Shown here: piece by piece, positions 38,309 through 48,267 of the stretch | Layout of the letters: every line of letters starts with the position of its first letter | Position numbering within the stretch: position 1 is the stretch's first letter | Origin: Poindextera sp036494815 | GTDB lineage: Bacteria > Pseudomonadota > Alphaproteobacteria > Caulobacterales > Caulobacteraceae | DNA length: 64,000 nt | Direction: 5' to 3' | NCBI GenBank assembly: GCA_036494815.1 | Contig: DASXNV010000070.1 | Coordinates: forward strand, 62,001-126,000 | Notes under the pieces: generated by a model | Database searches by the model: none | Told to the model about the DNA's origin: nothing | The model's input: the letters and a program-made list of their open reading frames with translations, nothing else | Made by a program: the position numbers and the translations under genes

Positions 38309-41300
38309 TCAAGCCACGTCCTGCATGTCCTCGTCGACATAGGCGTCGGGGTTGATCCACCGGGTCACCTTGGCCACCAGTTCCTCAAGCCTGATCGGCT
38401 TGGCGATGTGGTCGTTCATGCCGGCGGCGTGGCACTGGGCGACCTGGTCGGCCAGGACGTTGGCGCTGAGGGCCACGATCGGTGTGGCGGCGTTCAGGGC
38501 GGCGGTCTGGCGGATGGCGCGAGTGGCGGTCATGCCGTCCATGCCGGGCATCTGCAGGTCCATCAAGATCAGGTCGTAGTGCGAGGCCATCGCTTCAGCA
38601 ATGGCCTCGGCCCCGCCGCAGACCTCCTCCACCTCGTGTCCCAGGGCCTCCAGCAGGGCCCGGGACAGCTCTCTATTCTCCGCCACATCGTCGACCACCA
38701 GGATTCGGGCAGTCGGTGTCGAGGCGGTGTCCGCGGTGGCTGGAGCGGCTCGTTCCTGAGGCGAGGGAAGGGGGGCGGATGGCGCCGGCACGGTGAAACT
38801 GAAGGTCGATCCTGCATGTTCGACAGACTCGACGGCGATATCGCCACCCATCAGCTCGACCAGGCTTTTGCAGATGGCCAGGCCCAGGCCGGTGCCGCCA
38901 TGCCGTCGGCTGACCGAGCCATCGACCTGGGAGAAGCGCTCGAACAAACGGTCGCGCTTGTCAGCGGGTATGCCTGAGCCGGTGTCGCTGACGGCGAAGC
39001 CCAGTTGGCCTGTGTCGGCCTGGTAGCAGGCAGCCAGGGTCACGCTGCCTTTGTCCGTGAACTTTATGGCGTTGGTCAGAAGATTGAGCAGCACCTGCCG
39101 CAAGCGCGTGCTGTCGGCCTCCACCGAGGCCGGCAACTCATTCTCTAAATGCAGCCGCACCTCCAGGCCCTTGCTGGCCGCCTGGGCCGCCACCAGCGCC
39201 AGGGCGCCTTCCGCGAAAACGGCGGGGTCGAAGGGGCGCGGGTCCAATTCGACCTGTCCGGCTTCCAGCTTGGAGAAATCGAGAATGTCGTTGACCACGG
39301 TCAGCAGGGTCTGGCCGCCGGTGACGATGCGCTGGACATAGAGGCGCGTGCGGTCGGACAGGTCCTTGGCGTCTTCCAGGAGGCCTGAAAAGCCGATGAT
39401 GGCGGTGAGCGGCGTGCGGATCTCGTGGCTCATATTGGCCAGGAAGTCGGACTTGGCGACGGCGGCGGCCTCGGCGGCTGTCCGCGCCCCCGCCAATTCC
39501 AACTCGGCCGCCTTGCGCTCGGTGACGTCGCGCATGATGTCCTGAGCGCCGATGGGCTCGCCCTGATCGTCCAAGATCAGCCTGGGTTGGCCCTCGATCC
39601 AGATCCAGCGTCCATCCCTGTGCCGGGCGCGGTACTGCACGGTGACCGGAGGCGCGTTCGAGCCGGCGGCCAGAATGGCGGCCGCCGCTGCGGCGATCTT
39701 GGGAACGTCCTCGGGGTGCATGATCTCCAGAATGCAGACCCCGATCATCTCGTCGGGACTGTAGCCCAGCACCGCCTCGCAGGCGGGCGTGACGAACGTG
39801 ATCGCCAGATCCAGGTCGAGCTGGGTGATGACGTCGGTGGCGTTTTCCGCCAGCAGCCGATAGCGCGCCTCGCTGCTGCGAATAGCCTCGTCGGCCATCT
39901 TCTGAGCGGTCACATCGCGGATGACCGAGATCATGCCGCTGGCCTTGCCGGTCTCGGGATCGAAGGTGAAGGTTGGCTTGCCCTCAACCCACACCCAATG
40001 GCCGTCCTTGTGGCGCGCGCGGTAGGTGTTGAGCCGCGGTGTTGCGTTAGGGCCCGCTAGAACCTGCTCCAGGTTCGACCGTTGCAGAGCTTCCAGGTCG
40101 TCAGGATGGCAATAGCTCGGCGCGGCGGATTCGGGGGTGAGATCCAGATCGTAGCCAAGCACGGACTTGATCGCCGGGCTGATATAGACGAGGCGCCAGC
40201 TGCTGCCGTCATCGGTCGCTGTCTGCAGGATGATGTCATTGGACTTGTCGGCCAGCAGGCGGAAACGCTCTTCGCTTGCGCGCAGCACATCCTCGGTGCG
40301 CTTGGCCTCGGTGACATCCATGAAGGCGCCGAAGATCGCACGCACCTGGCCGTCCGATCCAAGTTCCGCGGCGCCGCGGCACATGACGTGCCGCAGTTCG
40401 CCGTCCGACCGAACCACTCTCAGGTTGAAGGCGAACGGCGCCCCGTCTCCCGTGCCGGCCTCGATGCAGGCGGACACATGCGCCTGATCGTCCGGATGGA
40501 ACAAGCCAATGGTCGTGGGGAGGTCTGGTGTTCCTTCGGCGGCGTCGAGCCCAAATATCCGGAAGATTTCATCAGACCAGACCGAGGTCAGGGTGGTGGT
40601 GTCGAGCCGCCAGTAGCCGACCTTTGCGATCTCCTCGGCCATGGCCGCCCAGCGTTGGTCCTCCAGGATCCGGGCCTGGGCGGTCTCGGCCTTGGCGAGG
40701 GCGTCGCGCAGCGACCCGGTCAGGCGCCGTTGATGCGCCACCACCGCGGCCACGGCCAGGACGCTGAGGGTCGTCACCGCCAAGAACAGCTGCACGAGCA
40801 GCAGTTTTTCGGTCATCTCCGCTCGCACCAGGCTGGCGGGACCCAGGTTCATGATGCTGAGGGCCACGGCGGTCACCGCCGTGATCAGTACGGCGATGGC
40901 GCCCCCGGCCAGATCCAGCTGAAAGGTGATGATCATGAGCACGGGTAGGACGAGGAACAGCAGCGGCAGCTGGGTCTGCACGAACACCGTGGCCAGACAG
41001 GCGATCAAAAGCCCGAACAGGCCCGCGCTGCGCCAGACTTGGCTGGGGTTGACAAGCTCCGCCAGCCTCGCAGGCGTCACCGCCACCAGCACAGGGGTCA
41101 GGATCAGCAGGCCGAGCGAGCGGGAGGCGAACCAGCCAAGCGAATAGGCGAGGTTCTGGGTCGGCGTGTGCGGGTTGGACAAGATGTGGCTTACCGCGCC
41201 GACCGCCGACGCGGCCGAAGCCATCGGCGCGACGACACCCCCCAGGACCACGAAGGCCAGCAGGTGTCTGCCTCGGGTCAGGTCGAGGTCGCGGCCGATG

Positions 41301-41623
41301 AACATCCGCATTCCGGCGGCGCACAGCCAGACATCCAGCCCATTTGAGACCGTCAAACAGATGGAAGCCCAGATGGACGGTGATGTCAGCAGATAGGCGG
41401 CAAAGGTCCCGCCCAGCCCCGTCAGAAGGAAGGTCGACCACCGCTTGCGATCAGAGCGGATCAGGGCGGCGACGATCACCGCGTTCGCCGGCCAGATCGC
41501 AGCGATATGGCCGAATTCGCGAACGAACATGACGCTGACATAGGCGAGCAAGAACGTCGCCATCCCGACCAGGGCGGCCTCTATGGCGAGTTTGGCGGAA
41601 ACTCCGCTTCGTTTTCCCGTCAT
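38309..41623 (-). CDS. MASE1 hybrid histidine kinase with three PAS domains
   Basis: The 1104-residue protein begins with a MASE1 membrane sensor of about eight helices (residues 10-295; FGHIAAIWPANAV). Three PAS/PAC domains follow at about 325-440, 450-575 and 585-705, each with an RARHKDGHW-type PAC or equivalent. HisKA has H733 in NMSHEIRTPL, then an HATPase (LLNLLTNAIKF; GGTGLGLAI) and a C-terminal receiver (ILVVDDVAEN; DLILMDLQMPGMDG). It is a typical large inner-membrane sensor; the signal is unknown. Like the other two hybrid kinases here, it has no adjacent phosphotransfer gene. Confidence 0.93.
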   Translation of the reverse strand: MTGKRSGVSAKLAIEAALVGMATFLLAYVSVMFVREFGHIAAIWPANAVIVAALIRSDRKRWSTFLLTGLGGTFAAYLLTSPSIWASICLTVSNGLDVWLCAAGMRMFIGRDLDLTRGRHLLAFVVLGGVVAPMASAASAVGAVSHILSNPHTPTQNLAYSLGWFASRSLGLLILTPVLVAVTPARLAELVNPSQVWRSAGLFGLLIACLATVFVQTQLPLLFLVLPVLMIITFQLDLAGGAIAVLITAVTAVALSIMNLGPASLVRAEMTEKLLLVQLFLAVTTLSVLAVAAVVAHQRRLTGSLRDALAKAETAQARILEDQRWAAMAEEIAKVGYWRLDTTTLTSVWSDEIFRIFGLDAAEGTPDLPTTIGLFHPDDQAHVSACIEAGTGDGAPFAFNLRVVRSDGELRHVMCRGAAELGSDGQVRAIFGAFMDVTEAKRTEDVLRASEERFRLLADKSNDIILQTATDDGSSWRLVYISPAIKSVLGYDLDLTPESAAPSYCHPDDLEALQRSNLEQVLAGPNATPRLNTYRARHKDGHWVWVEGKPTFTFDPETGKASGMISVIRDVTAQKMADEAIRSSEARYRLLAENATDVITQLDLDLAITFVTPACEAVLGYSPDEMIGVCILEIMHPEDVPKIAAAAAAILAAGSNAPPVTVQYRARHRDGRWIWIEGQPRLILDDQGEPIGAQDIMRDVTERKAAELELAGARTAAEAAAVAKSDFLANMSHEIRTPLTAIIGFSGLLEDAKDLSDRTRLYVQRIVTGGQTLLTVVNDILDFSKLEAGQVELDPRPFDPAVFAEGALALVAAQAASKGLEVRLHLENELPASVEADSTRLRQVLLNLLTNAIKFTDKGSVTLAACYQADTGQLGFAVSDTGSGIPADKRDRLFERFSQVDGSVSRRHGGTGLGLAICKSLVELMGGDIAVESVEHAGSTFSFTVPAPSAPLPSPQERAAPATADTASTPTARILVVDDVAENRELSRALLEALGHEVEEVCGGAEAIAEAMASHYDLILMDLQMPGMDGMTATRAIRQTAALNAATPIVALSANVLADQVAQCHAAGMNDHIAKPIRLEELVAKVTRWINPDAYVDEDMQDVA

Positions 41624-41844
41624 TCCGCCCCCGGCGGCGAGCGACGCCGTTTATTGAGTCGATTGACCATGGGGCGAATATGGCTGCGGCGTCCCCCAGG
41701 TCGGGTTACCAGGCCGGGCATGCGGCTGCGGCCAATAGTCCCGCTGGGGCGCCGGTCGCCAAACCTGTGGTGTTCATGGCCGCTTGACCCGCCGGCCCCT
41801 CCGGTCAAGCTGGGCGGCGAGCAACACGACAAGCGGAGCGCGAC

Positions 41845-43416
41845 ATGATCCAGGGCTTGATCCTCGCGGCGGCCTTGGCCGCGGCCGCCTATCCGGTGAA
41901 CGAGAAGTCCGTGACCGAGATCAAAGCGGATCTCGACGCCGGGCGCACCACCTCCGCCATGGTGGTCCAGGCCTATCTGGACCGCATCGCCGCCCTGGAT
42001 CGCCGAGGGCCGGCGCTGCACAGCATCATCGCCCTCAACCCCCACGTGATGGCCGACGCCCGGGCCGCCGACGCGGCGCGGGCGCGGGGCGCCAAGCTGG
42101 GTCCGCTGGCGGGCGTGCCGGTGCTGCTGAAGGACAATATCGAGAGCGCCGACGATACGGCCACCACCGCCGGCTCCCTCGCGCTGACCGGGAATATGAC
42201 GGGCCGCGACGCGCCGCTGGTGCGGCGGTTGACCGACGCCGGGGCCCTGATCCTGGGCAAGGCCAACCTGTCGGAATGGGCCAATATCCGCTCCGATCAT
42301 TCGACCAGCGGCTGGTCGGCCGTGGGCGGTTTGGTCAGGAACCCCTATGCCCTGGACCGCAACGCCTGCGGCTCTTCAGCCGGTACGGGCGCGGCCGTGG
42401 CCGCCAGCCTGGCGGCGGCGGGGGTGGGCACCGAGACCGATGGCTCGATCACCTGTCCGGCGTCCATGAACGGCCTGGTGGGGCTGAAGCCGACGGTGGG
42501 GCTGATCTCACGCACCTACATTATACCCATCTCGCACAGCCAGGACACGGCTGGGCCCATGGCCCGCAATGTCGCTGACGCCGCCCTGATGCTGACCGCC
42601 CTGTCGGGGTCGGATCCGCAGGACGCAGCGACGACGGAGGCCGACAAGCACCGCACCGACTATTCGGCCGCTCTGGCCGGCGCCACACTGAAGGGCAAGC
42701 GGCTGGGGGTCCTGAGTTTCGCCGTCAGTTCGAACCCGGCGGAGGCGGCTCTGTTCGAGGCCACGCTGGCGCGCCTGAAGGCGTCGGGCGCACAGATTGT
42801 CGATATCGACTACCGACCCGACCCGGCTCTGGGCCTAGCCGAGAGCATAATCCTGTTCACCGAGCTGAAGGCGGACCTGAACACCTACCTGGCCTCGACG
42901 CCGGCCACGGTGAAGGCCCGCAGCCTCAACGAGGTTATCGCCTTCAACAAGGCCACGCCCCGGGAATTGTCCCTGTTCGACCAGGATCTGTTTGAACGCG
43001 CCGATCAGACAAAGGGCCTGGCCGACCCCGGCTATCTGGCGGCCAAGGCCACGGCGCGGCGGATGGCGGCCGACCAGGGGATCGACGCCCTGATCGCCAA
43101 GTACCGGGTGGACGCCTTGGTCGGGCCCAGTTTCAGCCCCGCCTGGCGCACGGACGTGGTGAGCGGCGACCACGCGTCAGGCTCCATGGGCAGTATCGCC
43201 GCCGTGGCCGGCTATCCGCACCTGACCGTGCCGATGGGTCAGATCATGGGCTTGCCCGTGGGCTTTTCCTTTGTGGGTCCGGCTTGGAGCGAGGCGAAAT
43301 TGCTGGCCCTGGGGGCGGCCTTCGAAACCGCTGTGCAGGGGCGCAAGCCGCCGACCTACGCGCCCTCGGTGGAGCTTGAGCCGGATGTGGCCAAGGCCTT
43401 GGCGCCCTTGAAATGA
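41845..43416 (+). CDS. Amidase signature family enzyme
   Basis: The 523-residue protein has a short hydrophobic N-terminus that may be a signal peptide. The Ser-cisSer-Lys machinery is visible: VLLKDNIES with the catalytic Lys, and the Gly/Ser-rich NACGSSAGTGAA with Ser177-Ser178, followed by GTETDGSITCPAS and GLVGLKPTVGL. The family hydrolyses amides; the substrate is unknown. The start at 41845 follows GGAGCGAC. Confidence 0.93.
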   Translation: MIQGLILAAALAAAAYPVNEKSVTEIKADLDAGRTTSAMVVQAYLDRIAALDRRGPALHSIIALNPHVMADARAADAARARGAKLGPLAGVPVLLKDNIESADDTATTAGSLALTGNMTGRDAPLVRRLTDAGALILGKANLSEWANIRSDHSTSGWSAVGGLVRNPYALDRNACGSSAGTGAAVAASLAAAGVGTETDGSITCPASMNGLVGLKPTVGLISRTYIIPISHSQDTAGPMARNVADAALMLTALSGSDPQDAATTEADKHRTDYSAALAGATLKGKRLGVLSFAVSSNPAEAALFEATLARLKASGAQIVDIDYRPDPALGLAESIILFTELKADLNTYLASTPATVKARSLNEVIAFNKATPRELSLFDQDLFERADQTKGLADPGYLAAKATARRMAADQGIDALIAKYRVDALVGPSFSPAWRTDVVSGDHASGSMGSIAAVAGYPHLTVPMGQIMGLPVGFSFVGPAWSEAKLLALGAAFETAVQGRKPPTYAPSVELEPDVAKALAPLK

Positions 43417-43446
43417 CCAGGGCGTAATCTGGATGGGGTAGCTGTT

Positions 43447-44397
43447 CTACAGCACTGCGTTTAGCCAGTTGGCGCACAAGCGAACGGCGGCGCCGCGCCA
43501 TGGAGGCGGGCGGCCGCCGAGCCCATGGCTGGCCGGCCAAAGGCGCATCAGGTCCGGCGAGGGCGATTGCAGGGCGCTGCGTCGCAAATCCGCCAGCTGC
43601 CTTTCGATCTCCGGCGCGAACAGCCCTGTGGGGACTTCGGGCAGGCCGTCTCGCTCGCCTTGGATATAGGCGCGAAAATCTCGGCGGAACTCCAAAGCCA
43701 GGGTGTCGCCGTCATATTCCGGATGACCCTGCTGAAACAGAAACAGGGGCGGCCCGCGCCGAATGAAGGCGTCGACGCCGACCGTGTCCGAACGGGTCAG
43801 GATCTCGTAGCCGCGCGCGATCAGTTCCGCCTCGTTCAGTCCGTTGTAGCGCGAATGGGGGACGGGCCAGCCGCTCTCGAGGCCCTCCAGCAGTGGGTCG
43901 GCGCCGGTGGTCGCGCAGGTGAAGACACCGCTCTGCTTGGCCGGAAGGAGGCGACGGGCGATGCTGTCCAGGTGCTCCACCGCCGCGTGCGCCGCTAGGC
44001 ACGACCACAGGGTTGGCCGTCGAGCCTCCACGGCCCAGTCCGTCAGCTGTGCAAATCCAGGCCAGAAGTCCGCCTCGCGCAATGAGCTGCTCCCGGGATC
44101 GGCGCCGGTGACCACCAGCACATCGGGCATGACCTCGCCGAGCGCTTCGATTGGATGGTAGCGGCCGGTCATGCGCGCCCGCATCTCTGGACTGCGCTTG
44201 ATCTGACGGATTTCGAACAGCTTCAGCTCCACCGTACGGCGCGGCGCCGCGGCTTGCAGCAGATCGCCGAACTGGCGCTCGGTGATGGCCACCGCCGCAT
44301 CGGGCATGTTGTTGACCAGGCCGACCCTCAAGGGTGGCGCGGTTCGATCATCACCGTCAAACGCCGCGCCCACCTTGGTCATCGCTCCAGAGTCCAT
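43447..44397 (-). CDS. metA: Homoserine O-succinyltransferase (MetA-like)
   Basis: From the ATG at 44397 the product has 316 residues. The MetA fold (PF04204) is visible: LRVGLVNNMPDAAVAITERQF at the start, DVLVVTGADPG, the nucleophile Cys in LWSCLAAHAA, and QGHPEYD with the catalytic His and Glu. The enzyme activates homoserine for methionine synthesis. In-frame TTG (44412) and ATG (44382) starts are possible alternatives. It stands alone next to a ThDP enzyme gene. Confidence 0.88.
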   Translation of the reverse strand: MDSGAMTKVGAAFDGDDRTAPPLRVGLVNNMPDAAVAITERQFGDLLQAAAPRRTVELKLFEIRQIKRSPEMRARMTGRYHPIEALGEVMPDVLVVTGADPGSSSLREADFWPGFAQLTDWAVEARRPTLWSCLAAHAAVEHLDSIARRLLPAKQSGVFTCATTGADPLLEGLESGWPVPHSRYNGLNEAELIARGYEILTRSDTVGVDAFIRRGPPLFLFQQGHPEYDGDTLALEFRRDFRAYIQGERDGLPEVPTGLFAPEIERQLADLRRSALQSPSPDLMRLWPASHGLGGRPPPWRGAAVRLCANWLNAVL

Positions 44398-44441
44398 AGC
44401 TGCAACCTGCAAAGGTCAAGCGACGAGGGGAAGACGCAAAA

Positions 44442-46130
44442 CTAGCCCTTCTGCGCCGCGAGGGCCTGGGCGCGGATCGCCGACAGGCTGGCGTTGGGGG
44501 TCATGCATTCGGGGTCCACTTTCACATGGATGATGGCCGGTACGCCCGAGGCGTCGGCGGCGCGGAAGGCCTCGGCGAAATCCTCCGTGCGCTCGACGGT
44601 GGCCCCAAAGCCGCCGAAGGCGCGGGCATAGGCGGAGAAGTCCGGGTTCTTCAGGTCAGTGGCCATCACCCGACCGGGATAGACGCGCTCCTGCGATAGC
44701 CGGATCGAGCCGTAGCTCTCGTTGTCGATGATGATGTTGGTGATCGGCAGGCCATACTGGACCATGGTGGCGAACTCCTGGCCGTTCATCAGGAAATCGC
44801 CGTCGCCGCTGATACTGATCACGCGGCGCTGCGGATGCAGCAGTTTCATGGCGATGGCCGCGGGCGGGCCGTAGCCCATAGTCGCCGAGGCTGGGGCGAT
44901 ATGGCCGTTTAGATCGCGAAAGCGATAGAAGCGGTGCAGCCACGCCGCATAGGCGCCGGCGCCGTTGCAGATTACTGCGTCCCGCTCCAACGCCTCGCGC
45001 AGCCAGACGATGATCTCGCCCAGATTGACCGGGCCGGGCTGGGGTGTGGCGACCTGCGACCAGTCCAGGTAGTCCTGGTGGCCAACCTGGGCCTCGCCGC
45101 GCCAGGCGATGGCCGGTGGCGGGGTCAGAGCCGCAAGCGCGGGCGCGAACCGGCGCGGAGCCGCCGGGATGGCCATGGTGGGTCGATAGAGGCGACCGAT
45201 CTCATCCGGGTCGGCGTGGACATGGACCAGGGCTACACCCGGATCGGGAAACGCCAGCAGGCTGTATTTCTGCGAGGCGATCTCGCCCATCCGCCCGCCC
45301 ACGAGCAGGATCAGGTCAGAGGCCTTGATTCGCGCCACCAGCTTGGGATTGGGACCCAGGCCGATGTCGCCGACATAGTTGGGGTGGTCGGCGTCGAACA
45401 GCGAGCCGCGGCGATAGGTGGTGGCCACCGGCATTTGGAAGCGTTCAGCGAACCGGTGCATGGCCGCGCGGCTGGCCTCGTCCCAGCGGCTGCCGCCGAC
45501 GATGGCGATCGGCCGTTGGGCGGCGGCCAGAAGATCTTGCAGGCGCGCAAGCGACGCGGCGTCCGCTCCGGCTTCCACCGGCTCGGCGGGCGGCGCGTCG
45601 AGAGCGGTGGTCGGCAGGCTCAGCACGTCGGCCGGCAGGCCGATCACCACCGGACCGGGCTTGCCGGACACCGCCAGGTGAAACGCGCGCGACAGGATCT
45701 CGGCCACGCGCTCGGGATCGTCCAGATCGACCACCCATTTGGCGATGCCACCGAAGGCCCGCTCCAGGTCCAGTTCCTGCCAGGGATTGCGGCCGCGCGT
45801 GGCGTGGTCCACCTGGCCGACGAACAGGATCAAGGGGGTGCTGTCCTGCTGGGCGATGTGCAGGCCGACAAAGGCGTTGGCGGCGCCGGGGCCGCGGGTG
45901 ACCATGCACACCCCGGGCGCGCCGGTCGCGCGGCCCCAGGCGTCGGCCATCATCGCCGCGCCGCCCTCCTGGCGACAGACGGTGACGGCGATGTTGCTGT
46001 CCTTGAGCGCATCGAGCACCGGCAAATAGCTTTCGCCCGGCACACAGGCCACATGGCGCACGCCCTGGATGGCCAACTGATCGACGAGCGCGCGCCCGAC
46101 CGTGCGCCTGTGGGTGGCCGCCGTATCCAT
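44442..46130 (-). CDS. Thiamine-diphosphate enzyme, acetolactate-synthase-like
   Basis: The ATG at 46130, 11 bp after AGGA, gives 562 residues, the usual length. The three domains of the POX/ALS superfamily are present: an N-terminal Pyr domain with the catalytic Glu in VCRQEGGAAMMADAWGR and TRGPGAANAF, a central domain with PVVIGLPADV and VGGRMGE, and a C-terminal PP domain with the metal motif GDGDFLMNGQEFATMVQYGLP. No regulatory subunit gene lies nearby, so it is probably not the biosynthetic IlvB. It may be a decarboxylase, carboligase or acetolactate synthase with another role. Confidence 0.9.
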   Translation of the reverse strand: MDTAATHRRTVGRALVDQLAIQGVRHVACVPGESYLPVLDALKDSNIAVTVCRQEGGAAMMADAWGRATGAPGVCMVTRGPGAANAFVGLHIAQQDSTPLILFVGQVDHATRGRNPWQELDLERAFGGIAKWVVDLDDPERVAEILSRAFHLAVSGKPGPVVIGLPADVLSLPTTALDAPPAEPVEAGADAASLARLQDLLAAAQRPIAIVGGSRWDEASRAAMHRFAERFQMPVATTYRRGSLFDADHPNYVGDIGLGPNPKLVARIKASDLILLVGGRMGEIASQKYSLLAFPDPGVALVHVHADPDEIGRLYRPTMAIPAAPRRFAPALAALTPPPAIAWRGEAQVGHQDYLDWSQVATPQPGPVNLGEIIVWLREALERDAVICNGAGAYAAWLHRFYRFRDLNGHIAPASATMGYGPPAAIAMKLLHPQRRVISISGDGDFLMNGQEFATMVQYGLPITNIIIDNESYGSIRLSQERVYPGRVMATDLKNPDFSAYARAFGGFGATVERTEDFAEAFRAADASGVPAIIHVKVDPECMTPNASLSAIRAQALAAQKG

Positions 46131-46545
46131 GGGGTGATCCTGTGATCTTTCTTGCGGGGCGATCTTCGTCAAAGACTGATGATTTTCCATGAAGTCGTTC
46201 GAACCGTACAACTATCAGAAAATATAAAGGAAGTCGGCTGGCGCTCGCCCGCCCACAAGATGAGGCGTGTTCAGTCCCTTCCGATATGCGGCCATAGCTC
46301 GACGCAAACTGACACGGTGAGGTGGAAATTCGAAGTCGCTCCCCGTGTCTTGCTTTGTGGTTTGCCGATCATTGCCGCCGAATTGGTCTTTCCGCTCGGC
46401 CAAGCTGCGAAGGGGCGGCGGTTGTCGGTCTCCATTCGCGTGCGGGCGTCTACGGCCTTGGCGCTTAGCTGGAAGCCTCTATGGTTGGTGATATCGGCGA
46501 GCCTGGGCAGGGCTGCGATCCGGTGGTTGCAATTGAGGACGTACG
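46131..46545. other. Intergenic region before the polysaccharide locus
   Basis: This 415-bp gap between divergent genes has no convincing ORF. A patch near 46200-46235 is locally AT-rich and could hold promoters for both sides. A GAGGA ribosome site lies just before the ATG at 46546. Confidence 0.5.
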
Positions 46546-47796
46546 ATGAAGCGGCCGTCTGTCTTGATCATCATCGAAAATCTTCCGGCGCCGTTCGACC
46601 GCCGGGTCTGGATGGAGGCCCGCACACTGCGCGACGCGGGTTACCAAGTGTCGATCATCTGCCCGGTTGGCAAAGGCTATACCAGCAGGTTCGAGGTCCT
46701 TGAGGACATAGCCATTTACCGCCATCCGATGTCGACGGAGGCGTCCGGCCTGTTCGGTTATATTGCGGAATTCGCCGTGGCGCTCTTTTGGGAATTCGTC
46801 CTGGCGGCGAAGATCGCCCTGGGCCGAGGGTTCGACGTGGTCCAGGCTTGTAATCCCCCTGATCTCATCTTTCTGACGGTGCTGCCCTTCAAGCTGTTCG
46901 GGAAGAAGTTCATCTTCGACCATCACGATCTCTGCCCGGAATTGTACGAAGCCAAGTTCGGCAAGCGCGGCGCGTTTTATAATGTCCTTCGGGTATTCGA
47001 GCGACTGACCTTCTGGGCGGCTGACGTTTCGATCGCCACCAACGAAAGCTACAAAGCGGTCGCCATGGGGCGCGGGCGGATGGCCGCTGAGGACGTGTTT
47101 GTCGTGCGCAGCGGCCCGGAACGCCTGACTTGGAACCCTCAGCCAGGCGTGGACAGCTGGCGCAGCGGTCGCAAGCATCTGGTCGGCTATCTGGGGGTGA
47201 TGGGCGAACAGGAAGGCATCGACCTGCTCATTGAAGCGATCGGATTGATCGTCAATCGTCATGGGCGCAGCGACGTTCAGTTCGTGCTGATCGGTGATGG
47301 GACGGAACGGCCAAGTCTGGAAGCGCAGGTCGAACGCGAGGGCTTGAGCGACTACGTGCGCTTCACTGGCCGTATCGGCGACACCGAACTGATCGAGGCG
47401 CTGAGCACCGCCGATGTCCTGGTGAACCCGGACAGGCCCAGCGAGTTGAACGACAAGTCGACCATGAACAAAATCGTCGAGTACATGGCGATGGCCAAGC
47501 CGATCGTTCAGTTCGAGATGAAGGAAGGCCGGTTCAGCGCCCAGGACGGCTCGCTTTACGCGCGCGCCGGCGACGTCGCCGATTTCGCCGATCGGATCAT
47601 CGAACTGCTCGACGATCCCGAGCGCCGCTTGGCCATGGGCGTGAGCGGCAGGGCGCGTTTCGAAAACGCGCTCTGCTGGGAGCATCAAAGATCCACGCTT
47701 CTCGCCGCCTATGCCCGGGCTCTGGGCGGCAAGGCGGTGGGCTCAGACTCACATGGCGTCGCCGTGCAACCGGATCTGGCCATGAAGGTGGATTGA
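46546..47796 (+). CDS. GT4 glycosyltransferase (WbuB-like)
   Basis: The 416-residue GT-B protein begins with SVLIIIENLPAPFDRRVWMEA, a start typical of WbuB/WcaI-like group 1 glycosyltransferases. It continues with FDHHDLCPELYEAKFG and a C-terminal donor domain (GYLGVMGEQEGIDLLIEA; FVLIGDGTERPSL; KPIVQFEMKEGRFSAQDG). It adds a sugar to a lipid-linked repeat unit at the cytoplasmic face. It opens the polysaccharide locus, and its start has GAGGA 5 bp upstream. Confidence 0.9.
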   Translation: MKRPSVLIIIENLPAPFDRRVWMEARTLRDAGYQVSIICPVGKGYTSRFEVLEDIAIYRHPMSTEASGLFGYIAEFAVALFWEFVLAAKIALGRGFDVVQACNPPDLIFLTVLPFKLFGKKFIFDHHDLCPELYEAKFGKRGAFYNVLRVFERLTFWAADVSIATNESYKAVAMGRGRMAAEDVFVVRSGPERLTWNPQPGVDSWRSGRKHLVGYLGVMGEQEGIDLLIEAIGLIVNRHGRSDVQFVLIGDGTERPSLEAQVEREGLSDYVRFTGRIGDTELIEALSTADVLVNPDRPSELNDKSTMNKIVEYMAMAKPIVQFEMKEGRFSAQDGSLYARAGDVADFADRIIELLDDPERRLAMGVSGRARFENALCWEHQRSTLLAAYARALGGKAVGSDSHGVAVQPDLAMKVD

Positions 47797-48267
47797 GCAG
47801 CGACCGGGTGGGCTGGGCATTCTTCGCCGCTACGGCCGCAGGCTCAAGGCGGGTGGGGCTAGTGTAGTCGTCACCGCCAACTGAATCAGGATCGAGGCGC
47901 TGCGCCGGCGCAAAAGCACAGGCCGGGCATTGGTGGGCGTCGAAAAGGCGATCTTGGCGCCCGTCCCCTGCCGCATACTTGTAGTCCGAACGGACGACCG
48001 TCGTCGCGGTCAGTGACGCGACGTCACAACTTGAGTATAGTTAGTTGCTGTTTTGCATGCAGATCTGCAGCGCAGGCTTTATTCAGATGTTGGACGCGGC
48101 CCGCGCCGGTGCTGTGCGACGCAATGACGCATCATCGACGTGCAACTGACCGCTTTGAGCGGGAGTTATTGCACCTTGTTAACCCTCAGCAGGTTTTGTG
48201 GAAATGCGTTGCGCGACCTTGCTGGGACTGTGCGATCCTATCAACCAGTAACGAACGAGATTTCCTC
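47797..48267. other. 471-bp intergenic region upstream of the RTX lyase
   Basis: No plausible gene: the open frame reaching back to 48013 is Cys/Arg-rich and unlike the downstream family. A perfect GTGAC-N5-GTCAC inverted repeat lies at 48013-48027 and may be a regulatory site. The 9-mer CGAACGAGA at 48252-48260 recurs at the same distance before the paralogous lyase gene on the other strand. Confidence 0.5.

Noticed and set aside
47897..47960. Possible small gene between GT4 and the RTX lyase
   Set aside because: No frame with a start, ribosome site and conserved look; treated as intergenic.
48013..48267. 85-codon N-terminal extension of the RTX lyase
   Set aside because: Cys/Arg-rich and unlike the paralogue, whose start matches ATG 48268 with the same leader.
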